Shown: piece by piece, positions 1 to 12,466 of the stretch
How the letters are laid out: the number at the start of each line of letters is the position of its first letter
Position numbering within the stretch: the stretch's first letter is position 1
DNA from: Zantedeschia hybrid cultivar
Taxonomy: Eukaryota; Streptophyta; Magnoliopsida; Alismatales; Araceae
Direction: 5' to 3'
DNA: 64,000 nt
Assembly (NCBI GenBank): GCA_030544215.1
Contig: JARZZO010000013.1
Location: 40,249,196 to 40,313,195, forward strand
Translations under genes and position numbers: made by a program
The notes under the pieces: generated by a model
What the model saw: the letters and a program-made list of their open reading frames with translations, nothing else
Databases searched by the model: none
What the model was told of the DNA's origin: nothing

Positions 1-470
1 CAAAGGTTAGGTGGGAGCTTGGGATGAAAACGGGTTAGTCTACCCCTTCTCTGATTTATGTGATTTGGCATGAAGGCATGTAAAAGGATATCTGTCTGAC
101 CCGATAGTGTCTCATTAAGTCCTTGTTCTTATCCATTAGAGAATGGTGTATGTTTATCCTTATATTCATGTCTTCGTACATTATCTTTTGAATTATTAAA
201 AATAGATATAAAAGTTAAATTATTGTTATTTCTAAACATCAATTCATTGTTCTTATCCATTAGAGGATGATGTATGTTTATCCTTATGTCCATGTCTTCA
301 TATATTTTTTTCTTTTGAATTATTGAAAATAGATATAAAAGTTAAATTATGTTATTTCTAAACATTATTTCCTTGTTCTTATCTAGTAGAAAATGGTTCA
401 TGTTTATCTTTATGTCCATGTCTTGGTACATTTTTATCTTTTGAATTATTGAAAATAGGCATTTGTTGCA
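1..470. repeat. Three diverged tandem copies of a ~124-bp unit
   Basis: The phrase TTGTTCTTATCCATTAGAG recurs from about 121, 247 and 371. Each time it is followed by a match to GTATGTTTATCCTTAT, CATGTCTTC and TTTTGAATTATT.AAAATAG. No gene is seen here. The unit may belong to an LTR-type repeat truncated by the window edge. Confidence 0.75.
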
Positions 471-474
471 AGCA

Positions 475-845
475 GATAACCAGATTCTCGTCAACAAAGT
501 ATTATCCGCTTTAGACCATGGGCCTCATAATTTTATCTTTTTAAGAACAAGATCCTTATTGGGAGGAAAGTGATGGGTCTTCTTTATAAGCACATGATTG
601 TCTTCTAAACAACCAATACGAGATTATTTAGCTCCTATTTTTATACCTTTACATAGTCTCCTGAGAAGGCAAGCGTGTGTATATGACCTGAATTTCCTAC
701 AGACAACGCTAATGTTGCGGAAGGAACCTAGGCTCTCACCAATAAGGTATTTGTCCACTTTAGGCCATAAGTCTCACGGTTCTGTTCTTTTGAAAAAAAG
801 GGCCCTTGTTGTAGGGTTACAAATGAACCAATATTACGCGATAAG
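475..845 (+). repeat. LTR-like repeat remnant
   Basis: Contains the phrases TTATCCGCTTTAGACCATGGG, TTATTGGGAGGAAAG and CTTCTTTATAAGCACATGA, followed by a second degenerate block at 735-845 (GTCCACTTTAGGCCATAAG, GGGCCCTTGTTG). The same wording occurs at 1376-1490 and 16660-17060, so this is a dispersed family. It resembles LTRs or TRIM/SMART elements of plants with a TTTATAAG promoter motif. No protein is encoded. Confidence 0.55.
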
Positions 846-1384
846 AGTTCGATTCGGCTCGTTTATTAAACAAAATAAATAAATTTAAACAAAAATTTAA
901 GCTCGGTTCATTAAACGAGTCAAGTTTGAACACAAGCAAACTCGGCTCGAATAAACTCGTGAACAAGCTCGTTTAAGTACTCGTCAAGAGTTTATTTTAA
1001 TACTCATTAAGAACTCGTTTAAGTACTCATTAAGATTTTTTAAGTAATTATTTAGTTATTCTAATCATAAATAATCTTAATTAATAAGATATTCTAATAT
1101 CTTGTAGGGTTTTCTATAAAATAGCTAAGGACACAAGCAACTTGCTGCTCGCCATAGTTTACCTTGATTCTAAATATTTAAAATATTTTTTTTGAATTAT
1201 ATATATCATAGATTTATTGAGCTCGCAAGCTACTCGATATTTGACTCGAGCTCGTTTAATATCTAAATAAACAAAACTTAAACAACCATTATAAAAACTC
1301 TGCTGAAACTCAAACTCGATTAAATTTAGTCGAACCAAGCTTGAACATAATATAACTCGTCTCGGCTTGGCTCGTTTGCAGTCC
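846..1384. mobile_element. hAT-type MITE, family A, copy 1
   Basis: Non-coding element of about 540 bp built from subterminal repeats CTCGTTTAA / GAGCTCG in both orientations, ending GGCTTGGCTCGTTTGCA. A homologous copy lies at about 19795-20318 and shares the internal order (ACTCATTAAGA..CTCGTTT, AATATCTTATAG.GTTTTCTA, GAGCTCGTT.AATATCTAAA). This copy is inserted inside the LTR-like repeat, which resumes at 1385. Confidence 0.7.
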
Positions 1385-1490
1385 TACCTTGTTGGGAGGA
1401 AGGTGGGAGACCTTCTTTATAAACACATGATTGCATTCTCAACAGCAAATATGGGATTCTTTAACTCCCATTTTTATGTCTCTATAGATA
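1385..1490 (+). repeat. LTR-like repeat remnant (continuation)
   Basis: CTTGTTGGGAGGAAGGTGGG..CTTCTTTATAAACACATGATTG repeats the block seen near 563-600. It continues the repeat interrupted by the MITE at 846-1384. Confidence 0.55.
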
Positions 1491-1619
1491 TAACAGTTAA
1501 ATTAATGTTATTTCTAATGAAAAAAAGGAAGAAAATCTATACTCAAAACATACTTATGTATAATACAGCTCCGGTCAAGTCAAATTGGATAAATTTTATA
1601 TCAAAAGATCCTTAAACTT

Positions 1620-3366
1620 AAACCTCACCCTTTAGCATTCTCATGTAACTCGTGTCAAGGGATCTTCCCTGAAACTTAACATGTGATATGCATACAAATC
1701 AATTTTATGAACAAGTGAACGAGGAACTATAGGAAAATGATATAATCCACTGCAAGGCTTTTGTCCGTTGGTAATGAATTGTAGTGAAGGCCCTCGGATG
1801 AAGGACTGAAGGTGAATTTAAAAAAAAACAAAAAAATGACGAAAACAAGGCTCTTCGCGCATAGGAGAAACTTTTCACGTGGGTGCACGGATGCCCAGTG
1901 ACCTACAGACGGTGCATTCTTTTATAAATTTTATTCCCTTTCCTCTTACCCAGGCTCACCCCTTCCATAAATTTTGGGCACCGAAGGCAGACTCTTAAAA
2001 ATTAGAATCTGTCGCCAGCAGAAGAAAAAGGGGCAGCGCACAATATCATGACCATATATATATGGCGACATTCCATACATTTTGAGTTTAAACTTCTTAA
2101 TTGGTGCCTAAAATTAAATCCCAAAAGATAGGATCAACCTTAAGAATTAATTAGACAAAATCTTTTTAAAATTTTTAAAAATTGTTAAAAAATATATTTT
2201 CCATAGACCCCATTAGGTGACTAAATTGAGTTTCACAATTGGATGGTAAAATATAAGTCACAAGAGACAGAAACAACCCTAAGCACGTAATTAAATATTC
2301 AAAAATATATCATAAACTTTATTTTTTCCCCTCTGGTTCAATCGGCTGCTAGTGTGACAGCGGATTATATATATATAGCCTTCATGCGATCCGAGTCATC
2401 AAATCACAGCGAGGTGCAATTCTTTCTTTAGTTTTTTGAACCATCCAATTTTGATCAAGTAGTACCTCAAGTTGGAAGAGTTTTTTTTTCTTTTTAAACC
2501 ATAGAAATTACACCTGAGACCACAAACATTGCAGCAACTGTTACCCATAAAAACATGTGAAGCACAAGCTGCAGTGCTCAAACATGCCAACGGTACAAAG
2601 CTCACCTCAAGAAACAGAGATTAGACTAAGCAAGTGGAAGTTAGCGTGGATATTTGAAAAAGGAAAGAAGTTCTATATTTCAGTTCCTATAATCCAAATA
2701 TATGCACATAATCTCAATATTATTAGATAACTTCTTACAATCTTTCAAAAACAAGCCCCTGATGCTATTTTTCTAACAGTGAAATAACAAAAGTCGTCTA
2801 ATTGTACTTAATATGAATTAGACTTACAAAATTACCTAACTCATTTTTCTTTAACGAAAAGAATGTAGGAAGAGACTAGAAAATATGATGGGGCAACTGA
2901 ACTTTCGGGTAAATTATTGACCAAAGTATTTCAATAAGATTACCGATTAAATTTGTTCCACTTTCTTATTAAGGCCAACAGTTGTGCCAAACACATATAT
3001 GGGTGTATTCACCAGCGTATCACACTTCATTACAAGCACACACGAACAACTATAATTCGCTTGGCATTGCTACTGGTAAAGCCTGCTCCAACAAATGGCA
3101 AACAAAGTAACCGGTGGCTTGCATGGATCGCCCCATCACATACCTGAAACCTGCTCCAACAATGCAAGAAACCACGAGAAGCCTATTATTTCACCGAGCA
3201 CACAAACAAACACAAAAGCATGTGAAGCCTAGCCAACGCAAATGCAGAACTCAGTGCAGTTAACAGAAACGTTTCCAACAAAATTTAGAGCAATTTCATA
3301 GCTGCCCATCACTCCCTGTGCCAGAAAAATTGTATACCCTGTTTCATTGGACCGTACCTATCATCA
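1620..3366. other. Non-coding stretch downstream of RPS4
   Basis: AT-rich sequence with no supported gene; ORFs here are short and look random. The RPS4 3'UTR should lie in its right part, below 3367. No canonical polyadenylation signal could be assigned with confidence. Confidence 0.5.
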
Positions 3367-6300
3367 CTAGGCGGTGGCAGCAGCAGCAGCAACCCGCTTC
3401 CTAGCCTCCTCAATAATGGACTGTTTGATGCCCTTTCCCTTGGGGAGAGATACCCATGGCTTTGATCCCTTGCCGATGGTGAAGACGTTGCCGAGCCGGG
3501 TTGCAAACTCATGCCCAGCAGCATCCTGGACATGGATGGTCTCAAAGCTTCCCTTGTGCTTCTCTCTGTTCTTGATCAGGCCAACACGGCCAGTGTTCCT
3601 TCCGCCCGTCACCATCACAACATTTCCAACATCAAACTTAATGAAGTCCACTATCTTGTTGGTCTCCAGATCAAGCTTGATTGTGTCATTCGCCTTGATA
3701 AGAGGATCAGGATAACGAATGGTGCGGCCGTCGTATGTGTTGAGGTAAGGGATTCCCTTGTCTCCGAACCGCACTGACCGGACCTTGCAGAGCTTGAACT
3801 GCACGTGTGGTAAAAGAACATATGTCAAAGGAAAACAAGCAATTGGGCAATAAATGAGAGAGGGAGGGAGAAAAAGAAAAGGCAGATGCATCCTAAATAT
3901 TTTGCACACGCATAGAAAAAAATTAGGGCTCCACTTCTTCTGACAATGTGGCATTATGTTACAAACAAGAAGCGAGAAAAACAGAGCATTGTGTATTTGA
4001 ATCTGATCACAAATTGTAAAACTACAGAACTTAAGATAGTACACAAGAAGAGCACACCTCCATTCTCTATATCAAACAGCCTCATTTTAAATATTTTCTG
4101 CAGTTTCATACCCTTCCAGTCTAGCATAGATCCACTCCTTTACAAAATTCATTTGGACCCTGTACTTGGCAGTTGGTGCTACATGCACTGTCAGGCAGTG
4201 CAGGTGAATGAAATGTCTGCAAAATCCTTGGATCCTCTATTAGATCTGGCCAAAATTAGGGTGACGCATGGCACTTATGATTATGATGATGAAAAATGAC
4301 ACAAGCATAGCGCCCCCCCCCCCCCCCCCCCCCCCGGAAGTATACCATAGCTAGAAACACTCACTCCCAGCCTGGAGAGAAGATAGACTTCAGTCGATTG
4401 AAAAATGTCAATACGCAGGTATTTTTCTGGTTACAGGTAAACAATAAATTTATGGACATCGGTGATAAAGAGGGGAACACTGAGTGCACAGGTAATTGCT
4501 TAAATGAGAGGAAACACTTTAGTCTGGAAAGAGACGCACAGAGAACCAGATAAAGAATAGATTCTTAGATATAAACTAGTAATGCAGAATTGGATCAGGT
4601 TCTGCGATCAGCCAGGCCCAATTTGGTCGGGTGTTGCGATCGTCTCAGAAACAGCCTGGGGTCAGCCGATTTCGGACCAAGTCAAGCCGATTCATACCAA
4701 TTGTTATTGTAAAAGGGATCTATTCCCCTCACCCCGTGAAAATTGGATCAACATTGGCTGACGCTGATCTGAATTAATCGTCAGTTGGTCCTGATTTGTA
4801 TCAGGATCGGTCAATCCCACTAACCATGGAGGTGATGCACCAAGAATCACAAACACTTTATTTCTTTGAAGATCAAAAAAAAATAGCGTTATCACCAGAA
4901 GGGCACTATACAATTGTGTAATCAACAAAAGAGCCCAGATCACTCATGAAAAGGACAGAGCCAATCCTACTTTGAAGTTTGAAGAGATGAAAACCTTGTA
5001 ATAAAATGGCCAATCCTACTTCGAAATTTTAAAAATAGTCTGATGAAAAGGAAAGCTGCATGTTACCCAAACTTGTCAGATAGTATAATGTGGGCTGATA
5101 GGCAGACCAAACCCAGAGCTGCAGTACTCATTTGAGAGGGAGAAAACTTAATCGAAATGGAAAATTTACCAGCACAATGGAAGCTGGCAGCGAAGGAAAA
5201 CAATGCTGAGTACGTGAAAGAGCATTATCAGCAATAATGGTTCCATTGGGGTCATTAGTTTCATTTGCTTTTTCATTTCCCATCTGCAAGCCTTTTGCAG
5301 AAAAAAAGATACAAAAGGTATAGAATTTTATATAATTATTGCTAAATATAAGAAAGGAAGTAAAACAGTCATGGAAGGAAATATCTCTCACAGAATTGGA
5401 ATTTGGCATGACTGAGTAGCGATCAGGTACACTTGGAAAAAATATACACGAACCATACTCACAACAGATAAAATATATAAACAGAAATATGCCTGATTGA
5501 GCCAAAATAACCCCTTCAAATAGTCAAAGAAATGTGTATAAAACTATTATGAATTAAATTTTCACTAGATCTAGCACATAGGCTGTGGGTGGGTGTGGGA
5601 TGGGAGTGGGTGTGGGTGTGAGAGAGAGAGAGACCAACTTAACAAAAGCACCATTCATGCCACAATTTGCAAAAACAAAATGAAACAACAGACTGTAGAC
5701 TTCCCAGGGACTGTTATTTTTTACCCTTAACAACAATAATGTAAATAAAATCCACTAGAACATCAAGAATGTTAGGGATTGGGGATATGCATGAAAATAA
5801 AATAAATGGAATCACAGAAAGATGCAGAAGTCCGTGTTGCAGAAATGCAAAGATCTACCTTTGCCTCCTCATCCTTGATACGATGGAGACGGAAACGACC
5901 CTTGGTATCATAAAGAAGTCGAAAATTCTCATTTGTCTTTGGAATTGAAACAACATCTGCAAATAAAATAGAATTCTGTCAGCTGAACTTGGGAAAACTA
6001 TGCAAAAGCAAGTGATATATAAGAAGAAAAATGAAAAGGAGACTGAGTGTCTGATGTTCATACCCATGAAACCGGCTGGATATGTTTTGTCAGTCCGGAC
6101 CTTTCCATCAACCATAACATGCCTTTGCATTAAAATTGCAATGACTTCACGGTATGTAAGAGCATATTTGAGCTTGTTTCTCAAAACAAGGATCAAGGGC
6201 AGACATTCCCGAGCTTTGTGTGGCCCCGATGAGGGCTTGGGAGCCTAAACGGTTAAAAACAAGGCTAACTTGATTTTAAAAAACAAAAACAAAGCAGGAA

Positions 6301-7955
6301 CATGAAGCAACAAGAACAGATGGTGGAAAGCTTGTACTGACAAAGGCACCACCAAGCTTATCAAGCATCCAATGCCTTGGGGCATTGAGCCGCTTGAGAT
6401 GTTTCTTGAGTCCACGAGCCTGGGGTGAATACAGAAAAGACAAGTTACTAAGAGGTAAAAAAAAAAAAGTTGATATCGATCTGCAAATAGTTGCACCTTG
6501 TAAATGAAATAAAAAAGAACAACACAATATACTCATATTTAAAGAAAAAGAAAGAAAGAAAAGTAGCTCAACATCACCAGGAAGATGAGATGAGAACAAG
6601 GAAACAAAATATGGTGACCAAAAAGAACACTATCAGATGATAGAAGGTAAAACCACAATCTCATTGAGGAAACATGACTATCCCATTTGCAAAATAAATG
6701 TGCTTATGGATACAAGTTATACTGATTAAAAAATCAAATGATTAGAGAGATGCCATGTAACCAGCTTTAAATGCTAAGCCATCCCCTCATTCACTTCACT
6801 TCAACTATTAGCTATTATTACAGAATGACCGCTAATTACCAATTTAAAGGTATGCCAAAAGAATTGAAGACACATCTGGTATGATATATTCTTGCCATTC
6901 ATATGTATTGTATGATATATTCTTACCGTTCATACATATTAAGCATGCACATACACAACTACTCATTAAAACATGGAATTCAAGCTCCAGAGAATGATGT
7001 AAAAGATGTCATGTAATGGCGATGTCCCTACCAACTTCATAAACTCAGTTACTAATTTCATAAGGATGTTTAATTCAAGATTAAAATACACACAAACAAA
7101 GAACAAATGGCACCATTGCCACAAACTATCCCCATATCGATTCCTATGTAGTACGCACTTCATAGTTCATACACGCATTCGGGTTAACCCCCACTCTTCT
7201 CAACCCAAAAGTTGCAATGTAATAGGCAAATCAAAGTGCCCGCAATCCAAGTTTCCATGCAATCAGCATTATAGAAAAGCTATAATTGCATTGGCACAAT
7301 AGACTCAATCTTTTTATTCATCTCAATCAGATGACAATGATCACAAAATCTTCACAGCAAGAGTCCAGAAAATCCTGGTGTGGACGTAGTAAATCGTCCA
7401 AACATCAAGAATGTAACTTCGTGCAGCAATCTCAAATCGCATGAACGGTAACCCCTGAACTCTTACAGTCATCTTACTCTTAAAAGAGCTAGGCCCTCTA
7501 AAGACCCACCATATCATCCTTTCCAGCCAACCAACTTGAGCATGGATGGATTACTACAAATCTACAAGCCAGAAGAGAACCAAAAAGCCCTAGAACCACG
7601 AATCCATCACTAGCTTCAAAGTAAACGATCAAAACATTGATCCCCCTACATATCACGGGACCCATCACAGGTCCGACGGCCAAGATGCGACCATTACAAA
7701 CAGGGATCACAGCAGTCACCAAAAAAAAATCCCATTTTCAAAATCGGCTGACTCATCTGAGATCCGTCCTCCAAGAACCGATCTTTACCAACACGCATCA
7801 CAGTGGACGAATGGAAGCATTAAAATTCACAGCAAAATAACAAAAAACTTCAACGATATGGAAGATCCGCAAACAAACAAGCAGAGAGGGAGCATGCAGA
7901 CACAAACCGAAACAAATCGAAGAAAGGCATGCGAAGCAGCTTAGGAACTGACCAT
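3367..7955 (-). CDS. RPS4: 40S ribosomal protein S4 (eS4), five coding exons
   Basis: Structural protein of the small cytosolic ribosomal subunit; it binds 18S rRNA. Coding exons on the minus strand: 7955-7953 (ATG only), 6419-6342, 6244-6064, 5956-5859, 3798-3367. They total 792 bases (263 aa plus TAG), the usual plant length. Every junction is GT..AG and the phases close, including an Asp codon split between exons 3 and 4. Recognisable in order are the N-terminal RGLKKHLKRLNAP block, the S4 RNA-binding region (TYREVIAILMQRHVMVDGK), the central KLCKVRSV..GIPYLNTYDG block, a KOW-like VVMVTGGRNTGRVG segment and the C-terminal FETIHVQDAAGHEFATRLGN block. No stops or frameshifts, so it is probably functional. 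The last intron (2.06 kb) holds a poly-C tract. Identification is from family knowledge and is very secure; only the UTR ends are unknown. Confidence 0.96.
4312..4335. repeat. Poly-C homopolymer in RPS4 intron 4
   Basis: An uninterrupted run of about two dozen cytosines lies within the 2.06-kb last intron of RPS4. On the transcribed strand it would be a G-run. Its exact length is uncertain because homopolymers are prone to sequencing error. Confidence 0.9.
5582..5632. repeat. GT/GGGTGT and GA microsatellite in RPS4 intron 4
   Basis: Imperfect GGGTGT repeats are followed by a GA run, inside the last intron of RPS4. It is a simple repeat with no coding content. Confidence 0.8.
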
Positions 7956-8065
7956 GGTGTGAGGAGGATGTCGACGGCGGGAGGTAGAATGGAGCTCTGC
8001 TGCCTCGCACAAGCAGGGAAGTAAAACCCTAAACTCTCGAGCGGAGGCAACTATTTATTTATCGA
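7956..8065 (-). promoter_or_regulatory. RPS4 promoter/leader with telo-box and TATA-like element
   Basis: Reading the minus strand towards the RPS4 ATG: an AT-rich TATA-like stretch ATAAATAAATAG at about 8062-8051, then the telo-box TTTAGGGTTT at 8033-8024, then a pyrimidine-rich leader. Telo-boxes are typical of plant ribosomal protein genes and support coordinated expression in dividing tissue. The transcription start is inferred to lie between the two elements or just at the telo-box; it is not directly visible. Confidence 0.7.
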
Positions 8066-8244
8066 CGACGCAGGCGCCTACATTGGATCGGGTGGCAAAG
8101 ATGCGCAGGTGTACCCAGCGGATCATGCAGTTTTTTTTTAATTATAGCGTCTAACCCACCGATAACCCGATAATCCGACTGGCAGTTTTTTTTTCCTTTT
8201 TGTTTTTTTCTTTTCAGAAACTCTTCTCCAGCGGATCATACAGT

Positions 8245-8455
8245 GGTAAATGAATTTTTTTTTTGTCCTATATCGCCCCGAGGTGTCCTAACCGTCCGTA
8301 CAGTATAATACCCGATCAGACGACCCAAAAAATCTGAAAAACTAAAAATTGAGCTCCAATGAATAGTAAATCGAGCTCAATCGGACATTGCACTGTACGG
8401 ACGGTTAGGACACCTCAGGGCCGACCTAGAAAAAAAATAAAAAAATTTATTTACT
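8245..8455. mobile_element. Foldback MITE, family B, copy 1
   Basis: The left arm CGAGGTGTCCTAACCGTCCG and right arm CGGACGGTTAGGACACCTC are inverted copies, flanked by T-rich and A-rich termini. The centre holds ATCAGACGACCCAAAAAATC. A related copy lies at 11142-11500 and a more diverged one at about 8526-8790. Non-coding. Confidence 0.75.
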
Positions 8456-8525
8456 CCTTCTACAATTCCCATTTGGATCAGAGTGATACTTGCTGCACCA
8501 AGTGCACCCCATGGCGGTGCGGCCA

Positions 8526-8790
8526 AAGAAAAAATTAATTTTTTTTAGGTCAATCTAACATATCCCATATATATATATAACCTGATACTCGATTGGACGA
8601 TCTAAAACATTCTAACAAATCAAAATTTGAGGCCGAATTTATTGGGCTCGACTCATGGTTGGCCTATTAAGGACTTCTTTACTATTCATTGGGGTTCAAT
8701 TTTTTATTTTTAAAATTGTTTAGATCGTCCAATCAAATGTAGATTGTACAAACATGTAGAGAATGATGGAGTTGACCTTAAAAAATAATT
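8526..8790. mobile_element. Foldback MITE, family B, diverged copy
   Basis: Same plan as its neighbours: T-rich arm, TCGATTGGACGATCTAAA near the left, TTTAGATCGTCCAATCAAA near the right as an inverted match, then an A-rich arm. It is more diverged than the copies at 8245 and 11142. Confidence 0.6.
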
Positions 8791-9239
8791 TGTTTCGACT
8801 GCAGAGTCACGCAATGTAGCAATTATTACTCTTTAAAATAATGTTTGTTGCATTGCACATGATCTGACTACTCAGATCAAGTGAGGGTGCAATCTCCTTT
8901 TCCTTTTGATTGTTTTTGACCATACAGAGGCCAAGTTGGAGTGATGCTCTAGCTCAACAAATTTAAAAAACAAAAGAATATAAGATGTTGTAGTGTCGTG
9001 CAATCAATGTTATCAGATGGTGATGCCGAGCACGATACAATTCAAGTGAATCACATAGCTACCAATGGTGCAACACGTATTACTCTTGCCGTTTGATCAA
9101 CAAGTCAGACAGGGATTTTTAGTACCCACTGCACCATGATGGATCTTGCACCTTCTGTAAAATCACCTTCTATGTGCCAATTTTAACACTCATTGCACCT
9201 CATGTACGATCATCGCCCGACTGATACACTGGACAGTAT

Positions 9240-9960
9240 ATTGGTTCTAAAGGAGAAAGATTTCGGCAAGCCCAATTTCTGATGGGTCTGTCCAATAGGA
9301 CAAGTCCAATTCTCAAAAAAAAAGGGTCCGAACCGGCTCAAGACCGAAAAGGAGAAACCATCCCTCTCTAGGAACGAACTCAAGACCGAGAAGGAGAAAC
9401 CATCACTCTTCAGGAATAGAGTTATCTACAAGGGAATCTCACGGTCTTCCTAGGAGGGATTTGGATCGCTATAATGGATGTCTCTTCTACTCTCAAATCC
9501 AATATGGACTTAGCTGCCAAAACATGACTATTTTGCCCACGATCTTGATTACCTCTGTTACATATCCGATCACGACCAAGAGCTTACCAAAAAGGTAACT
9601 AAGATCCCGCATGGATACAGACTCTTCCGCAACATAAGTCTTTTCCATTTGGGACTCGACTAGAAGATCTTTCGAGATCATGCCTTCCCTCTAATAGGAT
9701 CTTTGTTACTATATAAAGACCCCTTGTTCAACAAGTATAGGTATGCTTTCGATAGCTCAAGCTACCTAATCTTCCCTGAGAATCTCCAGCTTTTTTGACT
9801 TAGGCATCGGAGTGAGCTCCTTGGACTGCTGTCGAGGGTTCTCTAACCATGTTTTGTTTTGCAGGGACCATCCAGCATCATCCCTATGATTGAAGACGGA
9901 ATGTTCTAATCATGGTGGTCGAGATTTAGGCCGATCCGGTTCTAACACATGTTGTACTTT
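9240..9960 (+). repeat. LTR fragment, probably Ty3/Gypsy
   Basis: Contains a TATA motif ACTATATAAAGACCCC near 9709-9724, then CTGACTTAGGCATCGGAGTG-like wording near 9795-9815 that is common in plant Gypsy LTRs, then a PyTGCAG.GACCA stretch. No coding part is present, so it is a solo or truncated LTR. Ends were not defined. Confidence 0.5.
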
Positions 9961-11141
9961 CTATAAGGCATTGCAGTGATTTCATGTCATTTGATCTATC
10001 GATTAGGCAATGAATATGCTTATAGCATCTTAAAGTCCCAACAGAAAAATCTTATGGGCATTGCAGTGAATATTTTTCTCTCTTTTTTGACAGTAATACG
10101 TTTGCTGGTTTTGGAGTCTTGTAGGTGGGTTCATTTCCCGGCCCAACTCTAAAACAGAAACTAATAAATTTGTGTCTTGTGTAATTTCAAGTGAAAATAC
10201 TTTTGAACTTCTACATAGATTTTGAAGTAGATGAAGAGTAGATTTTGAAAATCATTCATGTCGGGTTTAGTATTTGGCTTCTAAGCAAAAGTCGAATTGT
10301 ATGAACATATAGTATGAACAATTCGATCTTCTCTGGACAATTCAAAAAATTTTAAAAAAAATAATCAAAAACTAAACCCTAACGGACAGGCAAACAGCTG
10401 GTATGGACACAGGGCATAATGAAGCCGGCCTAAAAAAAATTTCAAGGATTTTTTAATTATCAACTTTTCAAAACTCTTGATATTATAGATAACTCCTCCT
10501 AGTCTAACTATTTACAAATAAATTCTCACAATCTCAACTTTCTTAAAAGTCCTTTTGAGCCACTTCTTACCAACACTCTCGAGGGCTTTTTGTTGACATT
10601 TAGGAAGAGCCTTGCATCAGTTCACAGGGAATTGTGAAGACTTATTCGTAAATAGTTGAATTATAGATAATTTTATAATTATATATATTTTCAGGGGTTT
10701 ATTTTAATTAAATCTTTTTTTTTTCAAAAGAGAGAAAGGTTCTGGTGGCCGATACAGCAAGTCTTACTCTTCTTTTTTTCTCCAGAATTGCAAGGATCCT
10801 AAGAATGCCGAAAGATTTTGGGGACCACAAAATAATGTACATACTAATGCTTAATTAAGCCAAGTTGAAGAAGCTGCTCCACAAGATCCCCAACAACTTT
10901 TCAAAATGCTCGAAGAGGAAAGTAGCAACTCCTAATGGCTTATGCTTTTCTAAGCTCTAAAACGCATGAATTACACATGCATGATTGACATTTCGCATAG
11001 TCACAATGTCACATTTCAACCGATCATTCATCGCTTTTTGTCCAAAGTTTGGAAGCCAAGAAGGTATTCTGTTTGCGGTATTTATTTGCATAGCATCATC
11101 CACACGTGCTTTCTTATTTAACTTTCTTATTTAAGAGGGGC
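9961..11141. other. Non-coding stretch between repeats
   Basis: No supported gene, only short AT-rich segments. Nothing recognisable apart from general repeat-like character. Confidence 0.4.
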
Positions 11142-11500
11142 AATACTTGCTGCAATGCCCCCGCGTGCTACACGCAGGGACATTGCAGTGGGTAAATAAT
11201 TTTTTTTATTTTTTCTAGGTCGGCCCAAGGTGCTCCAACCGTCTATACAGTGCAATGTCCAATCAGACGACACAAAAAAATCTGAAAAATCGAAAACCGA
11301 ATTCCAATGAACAGTAAAATAATACTTTGATTTTTCAGATTTTTTTGCGGCATTCGATCGGACATTGCACTGTACGGACGGTTGGGCTCGAGGTCAACCT
11401 AGAAAAAAAATAAAAAATAATAGTTTACCCACTGCAATGCCCATGTGTGCAGCACGTATTAGTTGGTGCGTGGTTGTTGCATCGCACGAGGTGCAGCAAG
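11142..11500. mobile_element. Foldback MITE, family B, long copy
   Basis: Long inverted arms. The left arm runs from CAATACTTGCTGCAATGCCC through TTTTCTAGGTCGGCCC and CCAACCGTC. The right arm returns through GACGGTTGGG, GGTCAACCTAGAAAA and CCACTGCAATGCCC. About 360 bp, non-coding. It keeps terminal sequence that the 8245 copy has largely lost. Confidence 0.75.
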
Positions 11501-12280
11501 TGTTAAACCAACACACCATCTTATCTGGTTACAGCGCAACATCCAGGGGTCATCGCAGCAAGTATTTCAACTTTTACAGACATCAGACCCCACTAATATC
11601 TAAAAGGGCTTGTGTATGGTAATGGAGTAGAATGGTCTTTTCATAAAACAAAATCTGGCAGTGGCAGAAAACTAGAAGGTCCATTCTGTTATCTTTCATC
11701 GCATTCCACGCAGGCTGTTGGATTGACGAGGCTGTTCAAGAGGGAACAAGATCTTCCGGACCTATCCCTCTAGGCCATGCTGCAGCCCCAAACACATCAA
11801 AAGGTGGTGTATTTGCAAGTACATCTCCTTTTGATGGGTTTGGGAGTGCACTAGACCAAGAGGAATAAGCCCTGAGGATCTCGTTCCGTCCAAGAGAGGT
11901 GGGAGGTTTGAAAGCCAGACTTGTCAACTAAGACCAAAGAATGTGGCCAAACCAAAAGATTAGCTTATGGAGATCGCACAATCACTGCAGAACCGCTTGA
12001 AAAGTTCCATATGTTTCTCTATCCTCTTGATAAAATGTGGGAGTTCTCAAAGAAAAATTCCCAGGAACGATAACAAGAATCATCAATCTATTCATTTCCC
12101 TTTTCTTAAGTTTGCTAGAATCATCAATCCGTTCATTTCCCCTTTCTCAAGCTTGCTCTTTCTGATGTTCTATGTGTTGCCATTTTGGTATATTTCCACT
12201 CATGAAGCCAAATATTGCTATAAACATGAGGTTAGCAAAGATAACCAGAGGCGAACTCCTTTTACCCATATTTTACCATA

Positions 12281-12466
12281 TCAGTGTATGAAGCAACACT
12301 CTTTCCTGAATTCTGCATAGCCAACATCAACAAGACAGAGGCCATCAGGGGGCGCTGGAGGAGCAGTCGCACGCCTACAGGTAGCATCCATCAGCTTCAA
12401 CAGAGCATCATCACTGGCACCTGCAGCCGCCTCCCTAATAGATGTTGCAACAAGCACCCGGACCAT
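12281..12466 (-). CDS. TruA-family gene, last exon
   Basis: Encodes MVRVLVATSIREAAAGASD, then DDALLKLMDATCRRATAPP and a C-terminus ending ECCFIH before TGA at 12283-12281. The APPAPPDGLCL segment matches the family's terminal APP.GLCL motif. Confidence 0.9.
   Translation of the reverse strand: MVRVLVATSIREAAAGASDDALLKLMDATCRRATAPPAPPDGLCLVDVGYAEFRKECCFIH

Noticed and set aside
5128..5505. 125-aa minus-strand ORF inside the RPS4 gene
   Set aside because: It sits inside intron 4, shows no match to S4 or other families I know, and the flanking exons join in phase without it.
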